Source of the DNA: Streptomyces amritsarensis
Lineage (GTDB): Bacteria; Actinomycetota; Actinomycetes; Streptomycetales; Streptomycetaceae
Reading direction: 5' to 3'
Assembly: GCF_001953875.1 (NCBI RefSeq)
Contig: NZ_MQUR01000012.1
Location: forward strand, 38,126-102,125
DNA: 64,000 bases
Below are positions 28,316 to 36,691 of this stretch, one piece after another. The position numbers and the translations under genes were made by a program. Under the pieces are notes generated by a model that saw only the letters and a list, made by a program, of their open reading frames with translations, did not search any database and was not told the DNA's origin. The first letter of the stretch is position 1, and each line of letters begins with the position of its first letter.

Positions 28316-29383
28316 TCAGGAACTGCTGGAACAGCTGGAACTGCTCGAACTCGAACAGCTGGAACTGCTGGAACAGCTGGAGCTGCTCGAACTCGAACAG
28401 CCGGAACCGGAGGAGCTGCCGCAGCTCGAACCGCCGCCGCCCGAGCAGCCGGAGGAGCCGCCGCCTCCGCAGCCGCTGCCGGACGAGCCGCAGCCCGAGC
28501 CGCTTCCGCCGCCCCCGTCGCTCGTCGCGCACCACATCACCGGCAGCAGCAGGTCGGACGAGGAGTCGGACGAGGACGGGTGCGGGTGCGTGTGCGGGCG
28601 GTGGGTGCGCGCACCCGCCTGGGCCGCCGCGAGCCGGGTGCCGCGCGCGGCGGGCACCAACTGCGCGCGCAGGAACGGGTCGCGCAGGCCGCGCAGGCCG
28701 AAGAGCGCGGTCTGCACGTGCGGGGTGCGGTCGTTCACGTACGCGGAGCGCAGGGCGCGCAGTGCCCGCAGTCCGGCCCGGGTGACCCGGTTGCGGGCGC
28801 GGGCCATGCACAGCAGCCCCAGGACGATGCCGGCCAGCAGTACGGGCGCCACCATCGCGACGAACGGCACGCCGGGGTCGGGATCGAGGGCGAAGCCGGC
28901 GACGGTCAGCGGGATCGACGCCACCAGCCAGACCACGCACGTGACGGCCTGGACCAGCCCCCAGCGGCGCCAGCGGCGGCCGCCGCCGGGTGGGGCGACG
29001 AGCCCGCGGGCGGCCAGGGCGTTGCCGATCTCCTGGACGGCCGGGTCGCGCATGGCGGCGTAGCGCACCTGGTAGAGCCAGCCCGAGGGGGCTCCGGCGT
29101 GGGCGTGGAGCACGGCGCGTTCGGCGGGATCCGCGGCCCGCGCCCCGGGCCGTACCTGGACGATGCCGGGACCGCCGACGACGAGCCGGCCGTCCCCGAG
29201 CATCGAGACGAGCGCGGTGTCCACGACGGTGCCGGGGCCGCCGACGAGGAACGCGGCCTCGGACAGGTCGTGGAGGGCGGCCGACGGGGCCGCGGCTGTG
29301 GACCCGGCGCGGCGCAGCCCGCGCACGAGCAGGACGGATGAGACGGCGACGGCGATCCAGATCGCGGCGGCGAGGATGTTCAC
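28316..29383 (-). CDS. TIGR04222-like membrane protein with Ser/Gly/Cys repeat tail
   Basis: 355-aa membrane protein. An N-terminal helix ([20 protein letters not shown]) is followed by a soluble segment ([31 protein letters not shown]), two further helices around residues 150-205 ([33 protein letters not shown]) and a basic linker. The last ~70 residues are only Gly, Ser and Cys after MWCATSD. Eight Cys there are spaced mostly 8 residues apart, ending in poly-Ser separated by single Cys. The layout fits the TIGR04222 ('near_uncomplex') family, whose members precede low-complexity tails. GTG 29383 overlaps the DUF692 stop (GTGA), so translation is coupled to the putative modifying enzyme. Confidence 0.8.
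   Translation of the reverse strand: MNILAAAIWIAVAVSSVLLVRGLRRAGSTAAAPSAALHDLSEAAFLVGGPGTVVDTALVSMLGDGRLVVGGPGIVQVRPGARAADPAERAVLHAHAGAPSGWLYQVRYAAMRDPAVQEIGNALAARGLVAPPGGGRRWRRWGLVQAVTCVVWLVASIPLTVAGFALDPDPGVPFVAMVAPVLLAGIVLGLLCMARARNRVTRAGLRALRALRSAYVNDRTPHVQTALFGLRGLRDPFLRAQLVPAARGTRLAAAQAGARTHRPHTHPHPSSSDSSSDLLLPVMWCATSDGGGGSGSGCGSSGSGCGGGGSSGCSGGGGSSCGSSSGSGCSSSSSSSCSSSSSCSSSSSSSCSSSS
28320..28400 (-). repeat. Internal tandem repeat encoding the poly-Ser/Cys tail
   Basis: Degenerate tandem copies of a roughly 42-45-bp unit built from CTGGAA, CTGCTC, GAACTC and GAACAG hexamers at the 3' end of the TIGR04222-like gene. The repeat changes Ser codons (TCC, AGT, AGC, TCG) but keeps the Ser-run/Cys pattern, so it is likely to vary in copy number between strains. 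Confidence 0.6.
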
Positions 29384-30699
29384 GCGGCCCTCCCCGCGAG
29401 CGCCCGGGCCCAGCGCACGATGCGGCGCGGCGGCCTGGCCCCCGCCCGTTCCTGCCACCAGGCGGTGAGCCGGCGCCGGGCGGCCGGGTCGGCCGGCAGG
29501 TCCTGGATCAGCAGGTGCTCGGCGAAGTCCAGGGCGTCCCTGCGGTATCCGGCGGTCATGGGGCGGCCCTTGGCGTAGGCGAGGAAGGCCTTGCGGTACG
29601 GTTCGCGGCCGCCGAGGATCCCGGGCAGCTCCGGAGCCACCTTGGCGACCACGTCCGCCCGCTTGGCGGCCAGCGCCCGCACCTGCACCCGGATGCGCGC
29701 CCGGTCGAAGCCCTCGGGCACGGGCGTCCCGGCCACGAGCGCGGACAGCAGGGCGGCCTGCGCGAGCCCCACCCGAGTCCGCCCGCCCTCGTCCCCGGCC
29801 CCGGTCCGCGCCCATGTCGCGGCGGCCTGCCGGGCCTCGGTCTGCGCCCCTACCGCGTCCGCCGACCCCGGCGCGGCCGTGCGGCCGGCCGTGAGCACCT
29901 CGCGGATCGCGGCCAGTTCGCCCGCGAGCTCCGCCTCGGGCGGGAAGTCGTCGTCCCGCTCCAGCAGCACGCCCGCCGGCTCCACCCGCGAGCGCAGCTC
30001 GGCCAGCAGGTCGAGGACGACCGGCGGCACGGGGTGCGCGTGGGTGTCGTGCCAGACGCCGCCCCGTTCGACGCCGCCCGCCACGTGCACGTACGCCAGC
30101 GCCTCCAGCGGGATCGAGTCCAGGACGGCGGCGGGGTCCTCGCCCCGGTTGACCCGGTTGGTGTGCAGGTTGGCCACGTCGATGAGCAGCCGGACCCCGG
30201 TCCGCTCGACCAGCTCCGTGAGGAACCGCCCCTCCGTCATCTCCTCGCCCGGCCACGAGAACAGCGCGGCGATGTTCTCCAGCGCCAGCGGCACGGGCAG
30301 CGCGTCCTGCGCGATCCGGACGTTCTCGCACAGCACGTCCAGCGCGTCGCGGGTGCGCGGCACCGGCAGCAGGTGCCCGGCCTCCAGCACCGGCGAGGAC
30401 GTCCGTACGAAGGCGATGTGCTCGGTGACGAGCGGCGCCCCCAGCGCCACCGCCCGCTCCCCGAGTGCCGCCAGCTTCTGCGGATCCGGGCGGTCGGCGC
30501 CGCCGAGGCCGAGCGAGACCCCGTGCGGCACGATGCGCGTGCCCCGCTCGCGCAGCCGCTCGAGAGCCTCGGGCAGGTGGCCCGGGCAGATGTTCTCGGC
30601 CACCACCTCGACCCAGTCCAGGCCGTCCAGCCGTTCGACGGCGTCCGCGATCTCCGGCCGCCAGCCGATGCCCACCCCCAGGTGTGCCATGGGCTTCAT
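29380..30699 (-). CDS. DUF692 multinuclear non-haem iron oxidase (MNIO) with fused C-terminal helical domain
   Basis: 439-aa enzyme of the MbnB/TglH/BufB group, oxidases that modify Cys (or other) residues of peptides using two or three iron atoms in a TIM barrel. Likely metal ligands: His59 (PHGVSL), Glu93-His94 (TEHIAF), Glu141-Asn142 (LENIAAL), Asp174, Asn177 and His179 (IDVANLHTN), His205 (YVHVAG), Asp218 and His220 (HDTHAHPV) and Glu247 (LERDDDFP). The barrel ends near residue 275. The last 160 residues ([32 protein letters not shown]) look like the separate partner protein that usually accompanies MNIOs, here fused. ATG 30699 is preferred for its G-rich ribosome site. Stop overlaps the TIGR04222-like start. 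Confidence 0.85.
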   Translation of the reverse strand: MKPMAHLGVGIGWRPEIADAVERLDGLDWVEVVAENICPGHLPEALERLRERGTRIVPHGVSLGLGGADRPDPQKLAALGERAVALGAPLVTEHIAFVRTSSPVLEAGHLLPVPRTRDALDVLCENVRIAQDALPVPLALENIAALFSWPGEEMTEGRFLTELVERTGVRLLIDVANLHTNRVNRGEDPAAVLDSIPLEALAYVHVAGGVERGGVWHDTHAHPVPPVVLDLLAELRSRVEPAGVLLERDDDFPPEAELAGELAAIREVLTAGRTAAPGSADAVGAQTEARQAAATWARTGAGDEGGRTRVGLAQAALLSALVAGTPVPEGFDRARIRVQVRALAAKRADVVAKVAPELPGILGGREPYRKAFLAYAKGRPMTAGYRRDALDFAEHLLIQDLPADPAARRRLTAWWQERAGARPPRRIVRWARALAGRAA

Positions 30700-30832
30700 G
30701 TCCCCTCGCCCCCTCTCGAAGCACTGTGTGCGGATGTCATGCACCCGACGCGGTCGCGCCAATCCGCACGAGGGGACGTTCAGAGCAACATTTGAGGTTC
30801 CCGGCCGGTCGGAAGCGGCCGCCGGGCAGACG

Positions 30833-31585
30833 TCAGAGCCGGGCCCGCAGCGCCGGATGGTCGGCCACGACCGTCGCGCTGCCCGGGGCGATCTCGGTGA
30901 ACCCGGCGTCGCGGACCACCGGGAGCCCGCTCCCGGTCAGCTCCGCCCACCGCTCGCGCGCCGCGGTCCGTACGGCCAGCCGGAAGCCCGACTCCTGCCA
31001 GGCGGCCCGCTCCGCCCGCGTCAGCTCCCACCACGCCAGCTGGGCCGCGTGCCCGGCCTGCGCCATCGCCTTGCCGGCCGACATCTCCAGGGCGGGGTTG
31101 AGCCACAGCACCGGCAGGGCGCGGCCGTCGGCCGCGGCGACCGGCTCCGGGTCGTCGAGGTCGGTGCCCGAGACCTGGAGCTTGGCCAGTTCCTTGGGCC
31201 AGCCGTCGAGGGGCACCGGAGGGAACACCCGGACCTGTGCGGCGTCGCCGCGGACCGTGATGCCCGGCAGGGTCTCCGCCTTGCGCCACTCCGCCCCGCG
31301 CGCCCGCCGGACCACCTTGCGGATCCGCGCGTCCTGCCAGTCCCGGACCGCCTGCGCCCACTCGCCCCCGCCGTGCGCCCGCTCGTCGGTGAGCAGCACC
31401 AGCACGGCGCGGGCCGCGGTCTCCAGGGCGTCGGTGCGGGCGGGCGGCTCCGCCTTCTCGATGCGGACGACCAGCGGCAGGACGAACTGCGGGGCCTCGT
31501 CGCGCAGTACGTGCTCCCGCCGGAAGGCGCTGTCGGCCCCGACCGCGGGTACGCCGGAGGTGTCGTTCGTGTGCTGGCTGCTCAT
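30833..31585 (-). CDS. PTH2-like peptidyl-tRNA hydrolase family protein
   Basis: Soluble 250-aa protein. The segment [20 protein letters not shown] resembles the N-terminal active-site helix of PTH2-type peptidyl-tRNA hydrolases (GKxxAQxxHA), and the C-terminal half ([20 protein letters not shown]) matches the strand order of that fold. The N-terminal half (about 1-130) is an actinobacterial extension without a known motif. Whether it hydrolyses peptidyl-tRNA is untested; Streptomyces also has the canonical Pth elsewhere. Divergent from the AIM24 gene 71 nt away. Confidence 0.7.
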   Translation of the reverse strand: MSSQHTNDTSGVPAVGADSAFRREHVLRDEAPQFVLPLVVRIEKAEPPARTDALETAARAVLVLLTDERAHGGGEWAQAVRDWQDARIRKVVRRARGAEWRKAETLPGITVRGDAAQVRVFPPVPLDGWPKELAKLQVSGTDLDDPEPVAAADGRALPVLWLNPALEMSAGKAMAQAGHAAQLAWWELTRAERAAWQESGFRLAVRTAARERWAELTGSGLPVVRDAGFTEIAPGSATVVADHPALRARL

Positions 31586-31656
31586 CCCGCCAAGGATGCC
31601 AGGCTCCGCCTTGAGGAGGATGTCCCGGGTGGCGGGCCCGGGTGAGGATCGGGTCC

Positions 31657-32331
31657 ATGAAGAGTGATCTTTTCGCGTCCGAGAACCTGGCCCAGGCCGC
31701 CGCCACCCCCGGCATGAGCCTGCAGAACGCCAAGTCCGTGAAGTACAACGTCAACGGGGAGATGCTGGCCCGTCAGGGATCGATGGTCGCCTTCCGCGGC
31801 GACCTGCAGTTCGAGCGCAAGGGGCAGGGCATAGGCGGCATGCTCAAGCGCGCCGTCACGGGCGAGGGCCTGGCGCTGATGTCCGTACGAGGCCAGGGCG
31901 AGGCGTGGTTCGCCCACCAGGCGGCCAACTGCTTCATCATCGACCTCGAACACGGAGACGCCCTCACCGTCAACGGGCGCAACGTCCTGTGCTTCGACCC
32001 CACGCTGTCCTACGAGATCAAGATGGTGAAGGGCGCCGGAATGACCGGCGGCGGCCTCTTCAACAGCGTCTTCACCGGCACCGGCAAGCTCGCCGTCGTC
32101 TGCGACGGGCACCCGATCATCATCCCGGTCACCGCCCAGGCCCCCGTCCACGTCGACACGGACGCGGTGGTCGGCTGGAGCGCCCAGCTGGAGACGGGTC
32201 TGCACCGATCCCAGTCGGTCGGCTCGATGATCCGGGGCGGATCCGGCGAGGCGGTCCAGCTGAAGCTGAGCGGCGAGGGCTTCGTCATCGTCCGCCCGAG
32301 CGAGCTCACCGAGCAGGCGGCGGGGCACTGA
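31657..32331 (+). CDS. AIM24 family protein
   Basis: 224-aa soluble protein of the AIM24 (TIGR00266-like) beta-barrel family. Recognisable segments are YNVNGEMLARQGSMVAFRGD, GEAWFAHQAANCFIIDLE, GGGLFNSVFTGTGKLAV and GEGFVIVRPSE. No signal or membrane helix. ATG 31657 follows a GAGGATC site; in-frame upstream sequence is short and not conserved-looking. Members occur near stress genes in Streptomyces but the molecular role in bacteria is unknown. Confidence 0.82.
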   Translation: MKSDLFASENLAQAAATPGMSLQNAKSVKYNVNGEMLARQGSMVAFRGDLQFERKGQGIGGMLKRAVTGEGLALMSVRGQGEAWFAHQAANCFIIDLEHGDALTVNGRNVLCFDPTLSYEIKMVKGAGMTGGGLFNSVFTGTGKLAVVCDGHPIIIPVTAQAPVHVDTDAVVGWSAQLETGLHRSQSVGSMIRGGSGEAVQLKLSGEGFVIVRPSELTEQAAGH

Positions 32332-32377
32332 ACCTCACCGGTGTGGGCGGGGCCCCTGCAGCAGTGGTGGGCGCTCG

Positions 32378-33268
32378 TCAGATCACGGGGGGTCGGCCGA
32401 GACGGGTCATCCGCCACACGGTCCGCCACCGCATGGGCCGCCGGGGCGGACAGGGCGTTCGTACTCCCTCGAGGAACCCGGCCCACCAGGCGGTCAGGCC
32501 CGACAGCGGGGGCCGTTGCGCGATCGTGTACGCGGCCCAGGCCGCCAGGTAGGCCGGCACGAGGACGGCGGGCAGATGCCTCTTGGCGAGCCAGACCCGG
32601 TTCCGGCCGGTGTTGCGGTAGTAGACCGCGTGCCGGGACGCCGCGGTGCGCGGGTGTTGCAAGACCATGTCGGCCCGGTAGTCGATGTCCCAGCCGGCGT
32701 CCAGGGCCCGCCAAGCGAAGTCGGTTTCCTCGTGGGCGTAGAAGAACCGGGCGGGAAAGTCGCCCACCTCGTCGATCACGCGCATACGGATGGCGTGGCC
32801 GCCGCCGAGGAACGTCGTCACGGGTCCGGACACCAGAGGGTTCTTGCCGCCCAGGCGGGGGACGTGCCGACGCTGACTCGCCCCGGTCTCGTCCGCGATC
32901 CGGAACCCCGCCACGCCCAGGTGGGGGTTGTCGGTGAAGGCTTCCCGGACCAGGCGGAAGGTGTCCTTGTGGGGCAACAGACCGTCGTCGTCCAGGACCA
33001 CGACGATGTCCACGCCGCCGTTCTCGCGCAGCCACTGAACCCCGGCGTTCCGTCCCCCGGGGATCCCCAGGTTCTCGGGGAGCTCCACACGGGCCACCCC
33101 GTCCGGCAGCGTGGGCAGCGAGACGCCCTGGCCGAGGACCACGACCGTGGCGGGGTCGCCTTCCTGGGCGGCCACCGAGTCGAGCAGGGCCCGCAGTTCG
33201 GTGGGACGGTCGCCCATGGTCAGCACCACGGCCCCCAGCGTCGGCGTCCTGCTGCTCGTGCTGGTCAC
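32378..33268 (-). CDS. GT2-family glycosyltransferase
   Basis: 296-aa GT-A fold glycosyltransferase without membrane helices. Donor-binding motif LGAVVLTMGDRPTELRALLD, NLGIPGGRNAGVQWL, the metal-binding VVVLDDDGLLP and the acceptor-side FFYAHEETDFAWRALDAGWD (ED-x-D/E type) are present. GTG 33268 overlaps the stop of the XRE-TPR regulator (GTGA). It belongs to a four-gene accessory island with an NAD-dependent sugar epimerase/dehydratase and a hexapeptide acyltransferase, so it likely transfers the sugar those enzymes make. Acceptor unknown. Confidence 0.82.
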   Translation of the reverse strand: MTSTSSRTPTLGAVVLTMGDRPTELRALLDSVAAQEGDPATVVVLGQGVSLPTLPDGVARVELPENLGIPGGRNAGVQWLRENGGVDIVVVLDDDGLLPHKDTFRLVREAFTDNPHLGVAGFRIADETGASQRRHVPRLGGKNPLVSGPVTTFLGGGHAIRMRVIDEVGDFPARFFYAHEETDFAWRALDAGWDIDYRADMVLQHPRTAASRHAVYYRNTGRNRVWLAKRHLPAVLVPAYLAAWAAYTIAQRPPLSGLTAWWAGFLEGVRTPCPPRRPMRWRTVWRMTRLGRPPVI

Positions 33269-34611
33269 GCTTGGCCTTTCAGTAGTTCGGCGGCGCGCTG
33301 GTCCAGGTTCGCGGCTCCGGCCACGCCCCGCTTGCGGTAGCCGGCCGCCGCCGACTTGATCGTCTTGACGGCTTGCCTGTTGCGGTCCGAGACCACGCCG
33401 CCCATGAAGTCCAGGGAGCGGGCCCACAGGCCCACGGCTTCCTCGTGGCGGTGCTGGGCGGCCACCGATGTCCCCAAGGTGGCCATGGTCAGCCCGTGCT
33501 TGAGCTGGTAGGTGCCGGGGGTGCGGCCGGCCAGGGCCCGGCGGTAGTGCCGTTCGGCCGCCGGGTGGTCCTTCATCGCGGTCAGGGTCCTGCCCGTGTG
33601 GGAGGCGACGGTGGCCGCCACCGGGCCGGAGGCAGCGGCGTAGGCCGGCACCGGGTCGCGGGTGTCCGTCACCGCATCCTCGGCCGCCAGCAGGGCACGG
33701 GCCGCCTTGGCGCCCTGGCCCCGGGCACCGTACGCCCTGGCGGCCGTCACCAGCAACAGGGCCTCGGTCTGCCGGTCCACCTTTCCCGCCGCCCGGCCCA
33801 AGGCCGCTTCGGCCAGCTCGGGGCACGACGCGGGGTGACCCAGGTCAAGGGCCTGGTGCGTGAGCGCTCGCATCATCCACGCGGCGTGGCCGGTCGGGTC
33901 CGCCTCGCAGGCAAGCTGGTAGCCCAGCAGGTAGTAGCGCTGGGCGGCGCCCTCCCGGCCGAGGTCGTGGTGTTTCCAGCCGACCAGACAGGCAAGCTGG
34001 GCTGCAGCCCCGAAGGCCGCGGCGCGGACGGTGGCGGTGGCGAACCGGAAGCTGAGCATGGGGGCGACGGTGTCGGTCAGGTATGCGGTGATGGTGCTCA
34101 GGCCATGGCCGCCGCCCATCCGTTCGTCCACGCTGCGAAATGTCTCGGTCAGCTGCCGGACCGTCGTCACCTCCCTGAGGCCGATGGTGGCGCCACCCTC
34201 GGGGGCGCGGAGCGTCGCGGCAACCGCTTCGTGGTCGTAGGCCAGGGGCAGGCCGACGGCGGCGGTGGTGAAGGTGGCGCCGAGAAAGTCGCGGCGACGT
34301 TGCATGACGGATCTCCCGAGATCGGCGATGGCGGCCAGCGGGTCGTCGTCCAGGGCCACGCCGGTGAGAGCGGAGCCTAGACCGATCTCGGCCACCGTCA
34401 CCTTGCGCTTCGTCCGTCTGGTCAGTGCCTCGGCGATGTAGAGCGGAGTCCGGCCCGACGGTGTACCGCCGGCAACCCAGTAGGCGACGGCCGAAGGGCC
34501 GGTGGCCAGCCGCTGCCCGGCCTCGGCCGCTACAGAGCGGATCTCCCTGGCCAGCGCGAAGTACGTGGCCCCGGACTCCTCGATGACGTCCGCCAACGCG
34601 CTGTTCGGCAC
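33265..34611 (-). CDS. XRE-like regulator with TPR-type C-terminal domain
   Basis: 448-aa Streptomyces-type regulator. The first ~75 residues resemble an XRE helix-turn-helix (ALADVIEESGATYFALAREI, VAYWVAGGTPSGRTPLYIAE). A link with a hydrophobic patch (FLGATFTTAAVGLPLAYD) follows, then about 280 residues of repeated Ala-rich helices typical of TPR arrays (AERHYRRALAGRTPGTYQLK). GTG 34611 has GGAG upstream. It is divergent from the epimerase gene, with a repeated TTGAACGGG element between them, and translationally coupled to the glycosyltransferase. It probably controls this island in response to a small molecule or peptide. Confidence 0.75.
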   Translation of the reverse strand: MPNSALADVIEESGATYFALAREIRSVAAEAGQRLATGPSAVAYWVAGGTPSGRTPLYIAEALTRRTKRKVTVAEIGLGSALTGVALDDDPLAAIADLGRSVMQRRRDFLGATFTTAAVGLPLAYDHEAVAATLRAPEGGATIGLREVTTVRQLTETFRSVDERMGGGHGLSTITAYLTDTVAPMLSFRFATATVRAAAFGAAAQLACLVGWKHHDLGREGAAQRYYLLGYQLACEADPTGHAAWMMRALTHQALDLGHPASCPELAEAALGRAAGKVDRQTEALLLVTAARAYGARGQGAKAARALLAAEDAVTDTRDPVPAYAAASGPVAATVASHTGRTLTAMKDHPAAERHYRRALAGRTPGTYQLKHGLTMATLGTSVAAQHRHEEAVGLWARSLDFMGGVVSDRNRQAVKTIKSAAAGYRKRGVAGAANLDQRAAELLKGQA

Positions 34612-34649
34612 CCGATCTCCTGCCAACGACGCCCCCCTTGCGAACGATC

Positions 34650-34670
34650 TTGAACGGGTTGAACGGGTTC
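34650..34670. promoter_or_regulatory. Repeated TTGAACGGG element in the divergent island promoter
   Basis: Two adjacent copies of TTGAACGGG (34650-34658, 34659-34667) are followed by TTC, creating overlapping GAAC-n2-GTTC inverted repeats. The element sits 39 nt upstream of the XRE-TPR GTG and about 150 nt upstream of the epimerase ATG, a good place for an autoregulatory operator serving both directions. Confidence 0.45.
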
Positions 34671-34818
34671 CCACCCCGCACACCGTACTCACTTTCCGTG
34701 CCGGCGAGTTCACTGTTCGAGACGAGACCCGGGGCCTGCTCCACCGTTTCTTCCGGTGGAGCCCCGACTCCCTGCCCCGTGCAACGCCTCTCCGTTCGCC
34801 GAGTCCGAGGAGACCGCC

Positions 34819-35871
34819 ATGCCGCTGACCGACGCCGACCTGTCCGCTGCCCTCGCCGGTTCCACCGTGGTGGTTACCGGAGGCGGGGGCCTGGTCGGCT
34901 CCCGCATCACTGCCCGCCTCCGCGCCGCCGGGGCCCGCGTGCTCGCCGTGGGCAAGCTGGATGCCTACCCCGCCACGGTCTACGCCGACCTGTTCGGCGT
35001 GCACATGACCGACCGGGACACCATCGTGGGCGACATTGCCGACGTGGCCCTGATGGACCACGTGGTCCGGAAAGCCGACTATGTGGTGCACGCCGCCGCC
35101 GTCGCCGATGTTGCCGCCTGCACCCGCAACCCCATGGCCGCGATCCGGACCAATGTCACCGGCACGCAAGTCCTGCTGGACGCGGTCCGCCGCTGCAACG
35201 CCCGCGTCCACCGGTTCGTCTTCGTGTCCTCGGCGGCCGTCTACGGCAGTGGCGACCCCAAGCGCCACGACGTGCAGACCTGGCGCGAAGACCTGCCCCT
35301 GGCCCCGCTGTCGGTGTACGCGAACAGCAAGGCGTGGGGCGAGGCGCAGACCGCGCTGGTGCTGGGCAAGGCCAACGTCTCCCACACGTCGGTGCGGTAC
35401 TTCTCCGTCTACGGCGAGCCTCAGACCGTCAAGGAAGGCTCCCACTCCTGGGTGGTCGCCTGGATGGCGATGCGCGCGAAGCTCGGACTTCCCCTGCACC
35501 TGAACGGCGGCGGACGGCAGGTCCGGGACTTCGTCCACGTCGAAGACATCGCCGAGGCCACGATTCGCGCGATGCTCGCCCCCGGCGCCGACCGGCAGAC
35601 CCTCAACATCGGCACCGGCCGGGCCACATCCATCCGTGACGTGGCCCAGCTCATCCGCCGTCACTACCCGGACGCCGAGTTCCAGGACCGGCCCCTTCCC
35701 GAGGGCGACCCGCTCGGCGGCACGGCCGGTACCGCCCGCATGACCGCCGCCCTGGAGTGGGAGCCCACCATCACGGTTGCCGAGGGTGTCGCCCGCTACG
35801 TGGCATGGCTCGACAACACCCCGGCCGCGCTGCCCGACTTCCTGCGGCGCGAAGCCGCCGAAGCGGCCTGA
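34819..35871 (+). CDS. NAD-dependent nucleotide-sugar epimerase/dehydratase (extended SDR)
   Basis: 350-aa extended short-chain dehydrogenase. Rossmann motif VVVTGGGGLVGSRI, catalytic Ser in FVSSAAVYGSG, YANSK (Tyr-x3-Lys) and RDFVHVEDIAEA with the following NIGTGRATSI are typical of UDP-glucose/galactose 4-epimerases and related dehydratases. ATG 34819 has GAGGAG 7 nt upstream; the longer open frame from 34756 lacks a ribosome site. Followed after 38 nt by the hexapeptide acyltransferase gene, so both are likely in one transcript making a modified sugar for the neighbouring glycosyltransferase. Confidence 0.87.
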   Translation: MPLTDADLSAALAGSTVVVTGGGGLVGSRITARLRAAGARVLAVGKLDAYPATVYADLFGVHMTDRDTIVGDIADVALMDHVVRKADYVVHAAAVADVAACTRNPMAAIRTNVTGTQVLLDAVRRCNARVHRFVFVSSAAVYGSGDPKRHDVQTWREDLPLAPLSVYANSKAWGEAQTALVLGKANVSHTSVRYFSVYGEPQTVKEGSHSWVVAWMAMRAKLGLPLHLNGGGRQVRDFVHVEDIAEATIRAMLAPGADRQTLNIGTGRATSIRDVAQLIRRHYPDAEFQDRPLPEGDPLGGTAGTARMTAALEWEPTITVAEGVARYVAWLDNTPAALPDFLRREAAEAA

Positions 35872-35909
35872 TATCCCCCGACCGAAAGACGACTTGGAGG
35901 AGCATTCAC

Positions 35910-36602
35910 GTGCCCGAGTCCATTCGTATCGGCGACTACGTCAGCAACCCGTACGCGTCCGGCCTGGAGGCCACCGGATACGGCAAGCTCGGAGAGTTCG
36001 AGCTGTCCGGCTTCCTCGCCCGCTGGGACAGCCTGCACGACGACGCCTTGCAGGTGCTGCCGGACCGGATCCACCCCACCGCGAAGATCCACCCCACCGC
36101 GATCATCGGCGAAGACGTGATCGTGGGGCCCGGCGTCCGAGTCCACGAGTTCTCAACCGTCCGCAAGGGCTCGGTCCTCGGCGCCGGCGTGTCCGTCGGC
36201 TTCGGGTGCGAGGTCACCCACTCCTTCGTCGGGGAGAGCACCGTTCTCGGCCACCAGGTGGGTATCGGGCACTCCGTCGTCGGCACCGACACCCACCTGT
36301 CCGCGCACCTGGTCATTGCGGCGATCAGCCTGTGGAACTACGACATGCGCGTGCCGGTCAAGGAGATCGTCCTTCACGGCCCCGGCGACGAATCGCCCTA
36401 CCGGTGCACGACCGCCCGGTTCGGCGGGCTGATCGGGGACCACGTCCAGACGGGCAGCATGATCACCCTGGGCCCAGGGATCGCCGTGGGCCGGCACTCG
36501 GTGGTCGCTGCGAGCGTCTGCATGGGAAGCGCGATCGTTCCCGCCGCGAGCGTCGTACGCTCCTCGGCACCAGAGGTGACCATCGAGCCGCGCCGTATCT
36601 GA
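35910..36602 (+). CDS. Left-handed beta-helix (hexapeptide) acyltransferase
   Basis: 230-aa protein dominated by hexapeptide repeats (IHPTAKIHPTAIIGEDVIVG, GPGVRVHEFSTVRKGSVLGA, GSMITLGPGIAVGRHSVVAA), the LbH fold of sugar O-/N-acyltransferases and UDP-GlcNAc acyltransferase relatives. His residues in the coils (GHQVGIGHSVV) could be catalytic. GTG 35910 follows TTGGAGGAG by 7 nt. Second gene of the plus-strand half of the sugar island. Acetylation of the epimerase-derived sugar is the simplest inference. Confidence 0.8.
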   Translation: MPESIRIGDYVSNPYASGLEATGYGKLGEFELSGFLARWDSLHDDALQVLPDRIHPTAKIHPTAIIGEDVIVGPGVRVHEFSTVRKGSVLGAGVSVGFGCEVTHSFVGESTVLGHQVGIGHSVVGTDTHLSAHLVIAAISLWNYDMRVPVKEIVLHGPGDESPYRCTTARFGGLIGDHVQTGSMITLGPGIAVGRHSVVAASVCMGSAIVPAASVVRSSAPEVTIEPRRI

Positions 36603-36691
36603 ACGCCCGCGGCCGGCCCCCGCCGGCGACGGCCGACCGCTGGGGGCCTCGCCGGTCGGGCCGGGCTGACCGGCAGGGCGCACTCCTACGC

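Noticed and set aside
28308..29063. Plus-strand ORF rich in Glu, Leu, Pro and Gln over the Ser/Cys repeat
   Set aside because: It is the reverse complement of the Ser/Cys-coding repeat. The minus-strand frame is coupled to the DUF692 gene and carries membrane helices; the plus frame has no ribosome site or conserved domain.
32341..32937. Plus-strand Arg/Gly-rich ORF over the GT2 gene
   Set aside because: Shadow frame of a glycosyltransferase with a clear metal-binding motif on the minus strand.
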